The notes below the pieces were generated by a model. It was given only the letters and a program-made list of their open reading frames with translations, had not been told where the DNA came from and searched no databases. A program made the translations under genes and the position numbers. From Dryocosmus kuriphilus (lineage: Eukaryota; Arthropoda; Insecta; Hymenoptera; Cynipidae): a stretch of 64,000 nt of DNA. Shown in pieces: positions 25,393 to 35,932 of the stretch. The stretch covers positions 30,465,936 through 30,529,935 of the forward strand of contig CM076191.1 in assembly GCA_038277395.1 (NCBI GenBank). The letters are read 5' to 3'. Numbering within the stretch: position 1 is the stretch's first letter; every line of letters starts with the position of its first letter.

Positions 25393-26064
25393 ACATTCTC
25401 CTCAATGAGAAGGTATTAGTTTTATGTGAAAACTGACTTTCGCGGATTTCATGAAATTTCGACGTTTCATGACCCCGTGAATCCGAAAAAAACAGGTTTT
25501 ACGTTGGTGTCTGTCGTTGTCGTTGTTGTCGTAGTCTGTTAGCACGATAACTTTCGAAGGACTGATCGGATTGGATTGCGCTTTTGCATACTTCTTCAAG
25601 GCGTAAAAGGTAAGGACGAGTTCGTCACCAGCGGGTTTTGACCAATGTTTCTGGTTTTATCCATCATAAACTGTTTTCACAAAATAAAAAAAAAACATTT
25701 TCCGGCTAAACTATGCGAGATACAGAAAATATGTATATAACCAAAATTGTTTACCTTAAAAAGGTCTACAAATTTTGTATTAACGATTTTTTGTTAAAAT
25801 GCACGGTTTTTGTTTTAATCGAGAAAACGTTATTAAAAATCAAAAATTCAAATTTTCCGCCAAACTATGCAAGATACGAAGAAATGATGATAAACAAGGT
25901 TGTTCAACTCAAAAAGATCTACAAATTTGCTCTCTATCATTGTTTTGAACAGACGCGTAGTTTTTGAGTTATTCGTGAAATATATAATGAAATATAAAGA
26001 AACCTACTTTTCAGCAAAACTATGCAAGATATGAGAAAATATTAACAAGCAGAATTGTTCACCT

Positions 26065-26160
<96 letters not shown>

Positions 26161-26380
26161 TGAGAATGTATTCCTTAAGGGCGATAGAGCCTTGAGTAAA
26201 ATAATTTCTTTTGTAATTTTTAATTTAAAGGTTTATACGATCCATAAACACCAAACGCGTAGCGCGAGTGCTGTAAATAACGTATCGAGCACGAAGCGCG
26301 AGTGCCAACAGGTGCGCGCCCCAGGCGCGCTCATACTTCGCGCGAAGCGCGCGATGAGAATGTGCCCGCGAAGTGGGCAG
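25393..26380 (+). mobile_element. Family A element, second tandem unit, with (AG)n inside
   Basis: It starts ACATTCTCCTCAATGAGAAG and carries the full order of blocks. The last core unit is interrupted by an expanded AG microsatellite at 26069-26157. The 3' block (GCGCGAAGCGCGCGATGAG) and a hairpin of the type GCCCGCGAAGTGGGC close it at 26380. Confidence 0.7.
26069..26157 (+). repeat. (AG)n microsatellite inside a family A copy
   Basis: An AG run with one interruption near 26115, placed in the last core unit of the copy at 25393-26380. Confidence 0.95.
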
Positions 26381-26442
26381 ATTTTTTAATTTGCATCGAA
26401 TTGAAAAATGTCACTAAGGTAATTTGCAAGTTTTTTTGTCAT

Positions 26443-27131
26443 CTACCAGAAGCTTTGACAAAAATGTCTGAAAATCCTAAGAAAATTTTTCTTTTAATAA
26501 TCGGTGGTGGATTGTATTGACCTTCGAGAATAAAATTGTGAGAATAAAATTTTGTTGGTGGAAAGGTAGGGTCCAAAGAATTGAATTCAAGTAATTATAT
26601 TAATTGAAACCAAACGTTTCGGCACACAGTGGTGGACCTCTTCAGCGGATTTATTTATTCTGTAACAAATTACATAGATTCCTTATAGGGACGAAATTTG
26701 TGAGAAAATGTATTTGTGTGGTTAATATCGCAGTTGAATAATTAATTCATTGTGTGTCGAAACGTTTGATTTCAATTAATAATTAATTGAATTCAATTAT
26801 TTGGACCCTAAAGCCAATACCTTTCCACCAACGTCTCGCAGTTTTTCTTTTAATTTTGAAAATGCTCTAAATTTGTTCATTTTGGTTAGGACTTTTTACT
26901 CTAAAAAAGTGTATTGAAGGCTGATTGGATGTTAAAAATCCTTCAAAAGTTAGCGTGGCAACAAAGTTCAGGTAACCAAACAGACATACATATAGACATA
27001 CATACGAACAGGCAGACACCAAAAATTTTTTATAATTTTTGAACCCTCTGATTCGTGAAACGTAAAGATGAGTTAAAAAAAGGAGATCGAAAATTTGGAC
27101 GATTCCATCATACTCTCGTGAATGAGAATGT
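26443..27131 (-). mobile_element. Family B element carrying a 343 bp insertion
   Basis: It has the same block order as 23989-24400, ending at ACATTCTCATTCACGAG on the minus strand. It is interrupted by an insert at 26499-26841 that is flanked by a 13 bp direct repeat. Confidence 0.55.
26499..26841. mobile_element. Inserted inverted-repeat element with hammerhead-like motif
   Basis: The insert is bounded by the direct repeat TTTTTCTTTTAAT (26486-26498 and 26842-26854), which looks like a target-site duplication. Inside, GTTGGTGGAAAGGTAGGGTC at 26554 is matched in reverse by GACCCTAAAGCCAATACC to CCACCAAC at 26832. The inversion extends inward to AAACGTTTCGGCACACA and its partner TGTGTGTCGAAACGTTT. 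On the minus strand near 26609-26646 the order CTGAAGAG ... CCGAAACG occurs, resembling a hammerhead ribozyme core. Confidence 0.6.
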
Positions 27132-27989
27132 AAAAATTTACATTGTAAATGTATTTCATACAAATATTTTTTTTTAACTATTGGTTGCAATAGAAATTAT
27201 TATTGCCAATGAAGTGTAAATAGTATTCTCTGAAATTTTTGGAAAAATATTAAGTGTTGTAGTTTAAACTTTAATGGCTACAATGTATCTACTTACATTT
27301 TTTTTTTTTTTCTTATTCTGAAAATAAGTTGAGAGCAATTTTTCACTTTCATGAAAAGTAATTATAGTATTATGTCACAATGAAAAATTTTAAACTATAA
27401 AGGAAGAAAACATACTGCGAAAAGCTTGATTTTTACCATAAAAACATCGAAAGCGATACAGAATAATTTTCTACCCAAGAGAAAACATTTCTTCTGTAAG
27501 GATTTAAAAAATTCAAAAATCGAGATTTTTGTCTGAGCACCATATTGATTATTCGTTCAAAATTTAATAGTTTCATATGGATACTTAATTAAAAAATTGG
27601 ACCATTTCGAATTAAAAGTGTTTCAAATTCAAACCTTCCTATGTAATTAAAAAATTAAAAATCTAAACCTTGAAAATGGAACAGTTGAAAAATGTCTATT
27701 TCAACAGTCGTAAATATACTAAATTTTTTATAATTAAAGATTTTTAGGTCCACATTTGAGAAATATGATTATTTTGGACCGATTATGGCTATGGTTTTTT
27801 AAAATGCTGAATCCTTTGAAGAATATTTAAATTTGAAAGGCAATCATAAATGAAGCGTTTCTAAAGAAACGATTTTACATAGAAGTTTTTTTGCAATGTT
27901 GCTGAATTTTAAACGAAGGCCCTCGCGATAGAATGTCCCTTCTTATTATACACTTTTAGAGAATAATTTTATTAGAATTTTCTGAAACA

Positions 27990-28150
27990 TTTAACAGGAT
28001 GTTTATGCAGTCACCGTAACAGAAAATTCTATTACGGGTTCAGAAATTTCTGTTACTGGTAACAGCATAAACCTCCCGTTACATGTTACAAAAAATTTGT
28101 TACGAGATCAGGAATTTCTGTTACCGTAACGGTTTTCCAAGTCAGTGACA
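27990..28150 (+). repeat. Short inverted and direct repeats of CTGTTAC
   Basis: GTAACAGAAAATTCTATTAC, TTCTGTTACTGGTAACAG and AATTTCTGTTACCGTAAC recur in both orientations within 160 bp, giving several alternative hairpins. Confidence 0.55.
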
Positions 28151-28559
28151 TGTACTAACATTTACATTATAGTAATCAGTCTTGTTTTTGCAATAAACAA
28201 TTACCTATAGCTTCAATAATTCTTGTGTCATTTACAATTTGTCAAACATTACAAAAACGAAATTTACTTATTCACATAAATAAAATAAGGTTTTATGTTT
28301 ACAGTAACAAAAAGTGAGGGTAGATTTGTCAATTTTCCTTGTATACTTACGTTTCAGCGGTTCGACCGCTACCAGAGAGACTTCAACTTTATTTCTTTAT
28401 AAATTCTTTTTTAAAATCGTATTCTTATTATCATAAAGCCGATATTAAATACGAAAACTGTAGGCTTTGGTGAATTTCATTCCATCGAAAGCCTCGAAAG
28501 TGAGAACAAGCGCGGGAAGTCGAGAATAGGACACTATGGTATTTTGATCCGGTAACAAT

Positions 28560-28805
28560 TTCTGTAACTCTAAGCGCCATTTACGTTACACTTTCATAAT
28601 AATTTTACGTATCATTGACAAAAATTTATGTCACAGTTTCAAAACTTTATGTTTAAGGAATAGTTAGAAAATTTATTTTACAATTTCATAATTTTAAGTG
28701 ACATTTCGGAAATTTTTATCACAATCTCGTAATTTTAGGTCACATTTAATAAATTTCTGACACGATTTCGTAATTTTAAGCAGCATTTAGTAAATTTACG
28801 ACAAA
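28560..28805 (+). repeat. Degenerate tandem repeat, about 55-60 bp units
   Basis: Each unit has a form of TAATTTTAAGTGACATTT followed by AAATTT and TGTCACGATTTCG-like words. About four units. Confidence 0.55.
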
Positions 28806-29386
28806 AGAAGAATTATTACGTTACTTCTATAACATAAAAGTTTCATAAATTTACAAATATTTTTAATAGTGTATTTTCGAAAAAATTTGTGAATTTCCGT
28901 AAATGTGATGCGATATAGATTTTCCGATCGAATAAGAAATGATATATGTATGCCGTCGCGAATTGGGAACGAAAACACACTTTCTTCCAGTCAGCGGGTG
29001 ATAAAAGTGCACTCTGGGCTAATGCCAAAAACGATTCATTAGAAAGTAGGTTAGCAATTGAATTCCTATGAGGTTCCTACATCCTTCGCTTCGTAAGGAG
29101 AAGATAAATTAAGGAGCACTTTGAATTGTTCCAACTTCCATTATTTACTATATATGAGTCTTACAACGTGGAGTCTAATTAACGCAAGAGCTTTTAAATT
29201 TAAAGACCCTATTCTTAATCTTCATGCTTGAAAGAGGCAATTCTTACGTGGTTGTGTAGTTACTCAGTTAATTTTACATCCACTAAACATCATAACATCA
29301 TGCTATCAAAATATATTTGACATTAATTTCAGTTCCAAATTATTAATTGATATATTTCTGATATATTCTCAATATAATATTTTATA

Positions 29387-29690
29387 AGAGCCTCAGCTGT
29401 CTCAGGTGGTAGTGCGCTGGTCTTGCAAGCTAGAGGTCCGGGGTTCGAATCCTGAGCCGGGTACCGATGGAATTTTCTATGTACTTCTACTGAGGCTCTC
29501 GTGGTTTGGAACCCACAAAGAGGCCAGTGATTCTTCAGGGAAGATGCTTCATGTCGAGGGGCAAATTTCTTAGGGGCCACTGGGCGATTTTGAGGGGGAG
29601 AGAGGGGGGGGGGCTGGGAAAAAGTTGTAAAAATTTGGTAGTAAATTGTTCTGGGAGACTCTGAAACCCGTAAGGGAAGGGATTATAAAC
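29387..29690 (+). mobile_element. tRNA-Ala-derived SINE
   Basis: The head at about 29387-29460 has an A-box-like TCAGGTGGTAGTGCG. An anticodon arm CTGGT-CTTGCAA-GCTAG gives anticodon TGC, and the B box is GGTTCGAATCC, so it derives from tRNA-Ala(UGC). The acceptor stem is not intact. A body of about 230 bp follows, with a G-run at 29604-29614. The mix of tRNA head and unrelated body marks a SINE rather than a tRNA gene. Confidence 0.8.
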
Positions 29691-30162
29691 AAAAACACTA
29701 TATAATTTTTTATATAAATATTTCAGTATTTAGTACTGCACTTTTTGTATCATTACAAAATCAATAGAATTACGTGACCGAGTATATTATGATAAGGGTA
29801 TACGATCGATATGTATATTTTATGGATTTATGGATGAGGTAATATTTTTTTATAGAATATTGAATGATTTATTGTCAAAAAAAAAGTATTCTATACGTTA
29901 CGAGATGCAACCGACCTGACTGCACATTGAAATGATATAGATGCGGATGGGAGAAGGTGCAGCTTAAAATCCCCACGTTAATGCGTGTACGTAACCCAAT
30001 TAGATAGCTTTCACAATGCATGTCAAGGAATGTATGGAACGGCATTAAGCGCACTGACATTCTTTCAATTGTATATGCCTTCGAATTCATACATGTACAA
30101 TGCACATGTAAACCGAGGCAAATATAATAAGCACCCTAAAAACTCTTGCGTATGTCTTAATG

Positions 30163-30434
30163 CACTCAAAAAACGATTTGGTTGAATCAACAACTTTTTT
30201 GTTGGTTCAACCATAGAATATGGTTATTAAATGGAAAACAAAATATTTGGTTGATCCAATCAAAAGTTTTGGTTGATTTTACCAAATATAAATAATTCCG
30301 TGGGCTTAACAAAACATTTTGTTAAGTCGGCAAAATATTTGGTCCACTTAACAAAAATATTGTTAACTTAACCAAATTCTTCCTTGAAATTACCAAACGA
30401 TTTTATTGTATGAACAAAATTTTTTTTCTCGGTG
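30163..30434. mobile_element. Family C MITE
   Basis: Left end CACTCAAAAAACGATTTGG, right end CCAAACGATTTTATTG to TTCTCGGTG. The interior is dense in TTGGTTGAA / AACAAAATATTTGG words in both orientations. Flanks TCTTAATG and TCTTATAG could be a decayed 8 bp duplication. Confidence 0.6.
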
Positions 30435-30439
30435 TCTTA

Positions 30440-31412
30440 TAGTTTTAGATTGGTTCATTTCCTTCTCATGAATTACATTTTTCTTAATTATCTTCTCCTT
30501 GTGTTTTCTTTTAAGGATATAGTTTTTATAAAATATCAGAGAAATGATTAATTGTTTTGAAATATTATATCACGATTAACTTACAATTCCTTATTCTTCT
30601 ATGTGACTTCCGTTTCCTTTTTCCTTGAATTCTCCTTTCTTTCTCATCCTTGCCATTTTCTCTTGCATCCACTCTGGCATTCTTTCTTACTCGTTCCTCT
30701 AGCTTCTTTTAATTCTTTCATACACTCTTTAGCCAATCCTTCTTTCTCTAAAATTTTTACCACATTCTCTTGCCAGCATCCTCTCTCCTCAATTCCTCTA
30801 ATATACAACCTCTCCCTCCATACATACTCACATTTTTCCTGTTCCTATTCAGAAACACTACATTTTCTGTTCTCCTTCTTTCCCAATACATCCCTCCTTT
30901 TTCTTCATTTTTCAACCTAAATCTTACTATTCTTATCCGTTTTTTCTTTCGCCATATCTTCCTTTCTTTCTTCTTCCCATCTCCACAGAAAAAACCAACT
31001 ATAATCTTTACCCTGACTCTAGGATAAAGTTTACTTGCAACAAAAATTACCTTCACGTGGGTAAAGTTTATCTACAACATTGAGTATAAGTTACCATGCC
31101 AACAACTATATTGTAAGTTCTTTTGTTTTGTTCCAAATTTATCCACTTGAATATTACCCGCAACGAAGTTACACATCTGTCTTTTCTGTGTCGTTAACTC
31201 TATATATTTTCTTAACTTCTTTCTTTAACCTCCTCCCCTTCATATTTTTTCACTGTCGGTACCACCATCTTTTCTTTTTATAAATTTGACCACTGCTCTC
31301 CTCTCCATACTCTATTGCACATTCTTCATGTCCATTCGTTCAGTTCTCCCCCCCCCCCCCCCCCCCCATATTTCTAAACTTCATTTCGAATTTCATCTGT
31401 AGCATCTACTTT
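30440..31412 (-). pseudogene. Purine-rich LINE remnant, RT to C-terminal zinc region
   Basis: This continues the remnant across the hAT-like insertion. Just past the target duplication the minus strand reads MKDGKVDATDEIRNEV then KYGG, like the KGKAAGxDGIPNEVWKYGG run that opens many LINE RT domains. Near 31255 it reads MVVPTVKKYEGEEVKE, like the VPIxKKGEG motif. At 31056-30603 is a reading with RIVRFRLKNEEKGGMYWE and later ECMKELKEAR, similar to the C-terminal domain of arthropod LINEs. A G-run (plus-strand C at 31349-31369) and frameshifts mark decay. Confidence 0.6.
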
Positions 31413-31611
31413 CCCATCTTTAGGGATGTCAACTTTATGCAAATGCATAATTGCATTATTTTTCAAAAATGATCAAAGCCATGAAATATCAGTATTTTGT
31501 TAAGTTTAGGGCGCCATCCGGGGCCAGTTGTCGCATATTGCGTTTTCGCATTCATGCTCCATAAATCGCCTATTTCGGGAGCTTCGTGGGGAAAATGGTC
31601 GACAGCGCACT

Positions 31612-32040
31612 GATAAATGTATTATTCTTGATGAAATCGGCTAAAAATTGTTAAACAATGTCTTTCTGTTATGACACTTTATTGTCCGGCAAGAACTGTT
31701 TATTATTTTAGCAGTTCTTTTCTAAAAACAGACTGATTTATTCATTTGTCAACACTTATCAGTTCGGTCATGTTTCGACAAATGAAATTGTATTTTTTAT
31801 AATATTATGGTTCACCGACAATTCAGAATGATTCTGTTTTTAAAAAAATTCTAGTGTCAAACAGTTTGCAGTTGATTTTAAGCATTGTTTATAAGTGTTG
31901 ATAAACTATCAAACTGAGCTATTTTTAGAAAAGATTGTTGCAATAATAAATAGTTATTGTTGGATAATAAAGTATCATGATAGAGATACGTTGTTTAGCA
32001 ATTTTTAGTCGATTTCGTCAAACAAATATATTTATGTGTT
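31612..32040. repeat. Foldback with about 165 bp arms
   Basis: GAAATCGGCTAAAAATTGTT near 31640 is matched in reverse by CAATTTTTAGTCGATTTCG at 32001. TTTCTAAAAACAGACTGA (31710) is matched by TGAGCTATTTTTAGAAAA near 31915, and CAACACTTATCAGTT by TATAAGTGTTGATAAACT. Mismatches are frequent but the arms align over most of their length. It lies inside the hAT-like element. Confidence 0.6.
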
Positions 32041-32339
32041 TATTAAATTTGTTTAAAAAAGTACCAATTATTACACTGTTATGCATGGTTTTCGTGAATG
32101 GGAAGCGACATAGTGTTTCTGAACGATTTTTTTTTTTGCTGAACATGAGTCCGGGGCCAAAATCTGTCCATCAGGTCAAGTTTTTGAGAAAAAGGAGGTT
32201 ATAACCCCCAAAGGCCAAAAAATAGCGTTTTTGGAATTTTTAAAAACTCGTAGGGGGGAAACCTGACATGCTAGAGAATTCTGATAGAGCTCGAATTAAT
32301 GTTTTAACTTTCTACTTTAAACCAGCTTAGCTAGAACGC

Positions 32340-32735
32340 GATCACATGTGACCTTGAAGCACAGGGCACGCACAAAGTACAGAATCTAGAGGAAGGTAAA
32401 ATTTTAAAAAATTTTAAAAGTGTGTGTTTAATTAATAAGTTTATGAGTCGAATCAGGAGTGATTGTGGACATCAAGAGAAAACCCATAAAGAAATAAAAC
32501 AACCCCTATAGAAATGACTGCTTAACGCTATTTAGGAGTTCTTTTATTTCTCTAGGGATTGTTCATTGGTGTCCACAATCAATCCTGATTCGAGTAATGA
32601 ATTTATTATATACACAATTACATTTTTTTTTTTTATTGTGACGTCCTCTATATTCTGTACTTTTTGCGTGCTGGGGCACTATCACCCTTAAACATAAACG
32701 CACCCCGTGCTCCAAGGTCACTAATCGTCGATTCT
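32340..32735. repeat. Foldback with about 190 bp arms
   Basis: GTGACCTTGAAGCACAGGGC near 32349 is matched in reverse by GTGCTCCAAGGTCAC near 32710. TCGAATCAGGAGTGATTGTG (32448) is matched by CACAATCAATCCTGATTCGA (32573). The centre is near 32520. Also inside the hAT-like element. Confidence 0.6.
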
Positions 32736-32940
32736 TCGAAACGCACGTAACCAGTTTATTTAAAAATGATGTAATTATGGATTTGTTTATCAATTTTGTT
32801 TTAAAAATTAAGAAATGGTGATTATCTTTCACCAAAAATCTAAATATACATATATATGATGTAGGTACTTAAATGTCGTTTATACTAAAAGAGCCTAATT
32901 TTTTTTTGACCAATTTGTTTACGATAATTGATAATTGTAA

Positions 32941-32980
<40 letters not shown>

Positions 32981-33092
32981 GTGGCACAAAAGTATGGAAA
33001 GCCCTGAATAACTCATCAGGAATGAATTTTGTTTGAAAAACATTAAATACAAAAGTTTTAGGATTTTTCCCTGGCTATTCAATGGCGACCTC

Positions 33093-33690
33093 GGTTTGAC
33101 CTTGACCATGACCTTGACCATGACCTTGAATGTCATCAAGGTCAAATTCAATTTTTTAAATGGGAAGCCCCATTTTTTATTGCGGATTTGGAAATAGCAG
33201 GAAATTTTACTTTCAAGTATGACCTTGACCATGTCCTTGAACATGACCTTTAAGGTCATTCCAAGGTCGAAGTTGTTTTTTCAAATGGAAACCCCTTTCA
33301 ATTTTTTAAATGGGAAACCCCATTTTTTATTGCGGATTTGGAAAAAGCAGGAAATTTTACGTTCAAGTATGACTGACCATGTCCTTGACCATGAACTTCA
33401 AGGTCATTCCAAGATCAAACTTGTTTTTTCAAATGGGAACCCCTATTTTTCATTGTGGATGTAGAAAAAGCAGGAAATTTTATCTTCAAGTTTAACCTTG
33501 ATCATGACCTTCAAGGTCATTCCAAGGTGACACTTGTTTTTTTAAATGCAACCCCCATTTTTTATTGCTACTTTGGAAAGAGCAGAAAATGTTACTTTCA
33601 CGTGTGACTTTATCCATAATCATGCTCTTGGCCTTGAACCAGGCTTTCAAGGTCATTTTAAAAAGATTTTTTCAAGAATTTTGAAGAATT
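33093..33690 (+). repeat. Tandem about 125 bp units, left arm of mariner-like element
   Basis: AAGCAGGAAATTTTA, ATGACCTTGACCATG, AAGGTCATTCCAAGGTC and TTTCAAATGGGAACCCC recur in this order four to five times with partial degeneration. The same units appear in reverse at 35415-35763. Confidence 0.75.
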
Positions 33691-33724
33691 CCAGCCACTG
33701 AAGGGTACCTCCTAGCGATTCCAG

Positions 33725-33945
33725 TCAGTTAAGGCAAGGCTAACGATCCCGGACAGTTAAGGCAAGGAGATGGACCGGCCAGTTAAGGCAAGGCTAACGA
33801 TCCCAGTCAGTTAAGGCAAGGAGATGGTCCGTTCAGTTAAGGCAAGGCCAACGATCCGAGTCAGTTAAGGCAAGGAGATGGTCCATCCATTTACGACAAG
33901 GCTAACGATCCCGGCCAGTTAAGGCAAGGCTTACAACCTGTGTTC
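33725..33945 (+). repeat. Minisatellite, 27/54 bp period
   Basis: CAGTTAAGGCAAGG recurs at least seven times, alternating with CTAACGATCCCGG-like and AGATGGTCCG-like spacers, so the higher-order unit is about 54 bp. Confidence 0.85.
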
Positions 33946-34963
33946 AAAATGTTCTCCACCAAAATCCTGGCAAATTCCTAGACGGATATAAAAATTTACT
34001 ATCGCACTCCTTATCATATCAGGTGTAATATCAGCGCAAGCATTGACTATTTTTTGTCTTAGATCTTCTAAATCTCATGGCTTAGTAACGTACACTTTAT
34101 TTTTTATGTAGCCCCAAAGAAAAAAGTCAAGTGGAGTCAGATCAGGAGACCTGCTGACCACTCAATAGTTCCTCTGCGACCTATCCAACGATTACTAAAT
34201 ACTAAATCTAGGTAGTTTCTCACAATCACCTGAAAATGAGCAGGTGCATCATCATGCTGGTACCAAACCTCATTAAAATCATGACCAGATATTTCCTGAA
34301 TCGCTGGGACTATTTGCTCCTCCAGTAATTCCAGATATCTTGGTCCATCTAAATTTCCGTCAATGAAAAAAGGTCCAACTATTCGATCCCTAAAAATACC
34401 TGCACAAACATTCAATTTTTGCGGGTATTGCGTGTGATGTTCTCGTAGCCAATGAGGATTTTCATTGCTCCAATATCTGCAATTGTGGTGATTGACTTCA
34501 CCGTTAAGTTGAAATGTTGATTCGTCTGAAAAAACGATGAGTGGCTGAAAATTAGGATTCTGAACAATTCTTTCCATCATGTTCTCACAAAATTCAACTC
34601 GCCGGTCAAAATCATCTTCATTTATTTCTTGATGTTAGTGTATTTTATAAGGGTGAAATTTAATAATCTTTAAATTCCTAAAAATTGACACTCGATTAAT
34701 TTGAAGCTGTTGAGAGGCCTTCCTAAGAGTTAAATGCGGATCTTCGACAAAAGACTGGGCCACTTCCATTTGCCGCTCTTATTAGTCCCAGTTTCTTCAG
34801 ATTTCCTGATATTTTTAGAGACAGTGGATTTGCTAATGCCTGTTAAGCCTTCTCGAAACGTTTCATTAAATAACTGCACTACTTCGTCTTACGACCTACA
34901 TCTATCACCCTAACCTTTCATCATTAATAAAGAAACTCTCTCTTGTTCTGTTAAAGAAGCCAT
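33930..34963 (-). pseudogene. IS630/Tc1/mariner transposase remnant
   Basis: The minus-strand ATG at 34963 gives MASLTEQERVSLLMMKG and then a stop; the helix-turn-helix region is degenerate. An open piece at 34580-34137 holds the catalytic core: FSDESTFQLNG (first Asp) and WYQHDDAPAHF (second Asp). A one-base deletion near 34152 breaks the frame; in the next frame SPDLTPLDFFLWGY supplies the third Asp. Counting through that shift gives about 41 residues between the second and third Asp, which suggests a DD41D-type group rather than classic DD34D mariner. A later stop precedes DLEDLRQKIVNAC. Intact members cut and paste DNA at TA sites. This copy is dead. Confidence 0.8.
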
Positions 34964-35414
34964 GGTAAAAGAAAGGAATAAAATAACAGATTTTAAAGAC
35001 TCCTAGAAAGCACTATTAAGAAACAGCAATTGCGCCCCTCAAAAAAAGAACTCCACTAACTATCCTGAAAAGAACTGTTAGAGGTGCTAAAGCAGCGAAA
35101 GTATCTGTTTTTCAATTATCGTCAAAAGGCATACTTTAGAGTACGTTACACGGTTGGCGGACAAGATTTTCATAAAAGCGACCAATTTATGCCAAATTTG
35201 GTATGCGGAGGTTTTTGGGATCGCTGATTACGAATCTGAAATCAGTTTTTGAAAATTATTAATCCAAGATGGCGGAACCAAGATTTCGGACAAGATTTTC
35301 AAAAATCAATCAATTTACGCCAAATTTGCTGTAAAACTGGGACTAATAAGAATCGTCCAAAATCTGACTAGGATCGCTAGGAGGTATCCTACAGTGGTTG
35401 TAATTTTTCAAAAA

Positions 35415-35763
35415 TCTTGAAAAAATCTTTTTAAAATGACCTTGAAAGCCTGGTTCAAGGCCAAGAGCATGATTATGGATAAAGTCATACTTGAAGGTAA
35501 AATTTCCTGCTCTTTCCAAATCCACAATAAAAAATGGGGATTCCCATTTGAAAACACAATTGTGACCTTGGAATGACTTTGAAGGTCATGTTCAAGGTTA
35601 AAAACTTGAAGATAAAATTTCTTGCTCTTTCCACATCCACAATGAAAAATAGGGGTTCCCATTTGAAAAAACATGTTTAACTTTGGAATGACCTTGAAGG
35701 TCATGGTCAAGATCATACTTGAACGTAAAATTTCCTGCTCTTTCCAAATCTGCAATAAAAAAT
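35415..35763 (-). repeat. Tandem units, right arm of mariner-like element
   Basis: Reverse complement of the units at 33093-33690, including AAATTTCCTGCTCTTTCC and GGAATGACCTTGAAGGTCAT. The outermost unit stops abruptly at 35763, where hAT-like sequence resumes. Confidence 0.75.
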
Positions 35764-35932
35764 GGGACCACGAGTTGGTTTGCGCTGTGTAATAATGCAT
35801 ACATCTGTATTTTAATGCGCATAATGACATAATTTTAGTATTTTCACCACATAATCATCGCATAAAAGACTTAAATATTATTGCATAAGACAAAATTCTC
35901 AAATGCATAGAGTTGACATCTCTACCTATCTT

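Larger units (their letters stand above)
27132..29386 (+). other. Intronic sequence, repeats only
   Basis: Contains the two small repeat tracts listed separately and no supported gene. Confidence 0.4.
32977..35763 (-). mobile_element. Mariner-like element with tandem-repeat inverted arms
   Basis: The left terminus CAGAGTGGCACAAAAGTATG at 32977 follows a (TA)n tract, in keeping with TA target choice. No matching right terminus is seen at 35763, so the right end is probably lost. Tandem units of about 125 bp (33093-33690) are mirrored at 35415-35763. Between them are a minisatellite and a broken transposase gene. Confidence 0.65.
31421..35924. mobile_element. hAT-like nonautonomous element with 8 bp target duplication
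   Basis: The left end TAGGGATGTCAACTTTATGC (31421) is matched in reverse by GCATAGAGTTGACATCTCTA (35905-35924). The flanking octamers are CCCATCTT (31413-31420) and CCTATCTT (35925-35932), one mismatch in eight. An 8 bp duplication and TAGRGATGTC ends fit the hAT superfamily. No hAT transposase is seen; without the nested mariner-like element (32977-35763) only about 1.7 kb remain. The insertion splits the purine-rich LINE. Confidence 0.75.

Noticed and set aside
29387..29460. Functional tRNA-Ala gene
   Set aside because: The anticodon arm and B box are good, but the acceptor stem does not close and a SINE body follows.
30603..30920. Plus-strand ORFs rich in Phe, Leu, Ser and Pro (also 30770-31027, 36040-36270, 36272-36505)
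   Set aside because: They are the antisense of a purine-rich LINE; the motifs lie on the minus strand.
33725..33945. CRISPR-like array
   Set aside because: Spacers are themselves repeated and the host is a eukaryote; it is a minisatellite.
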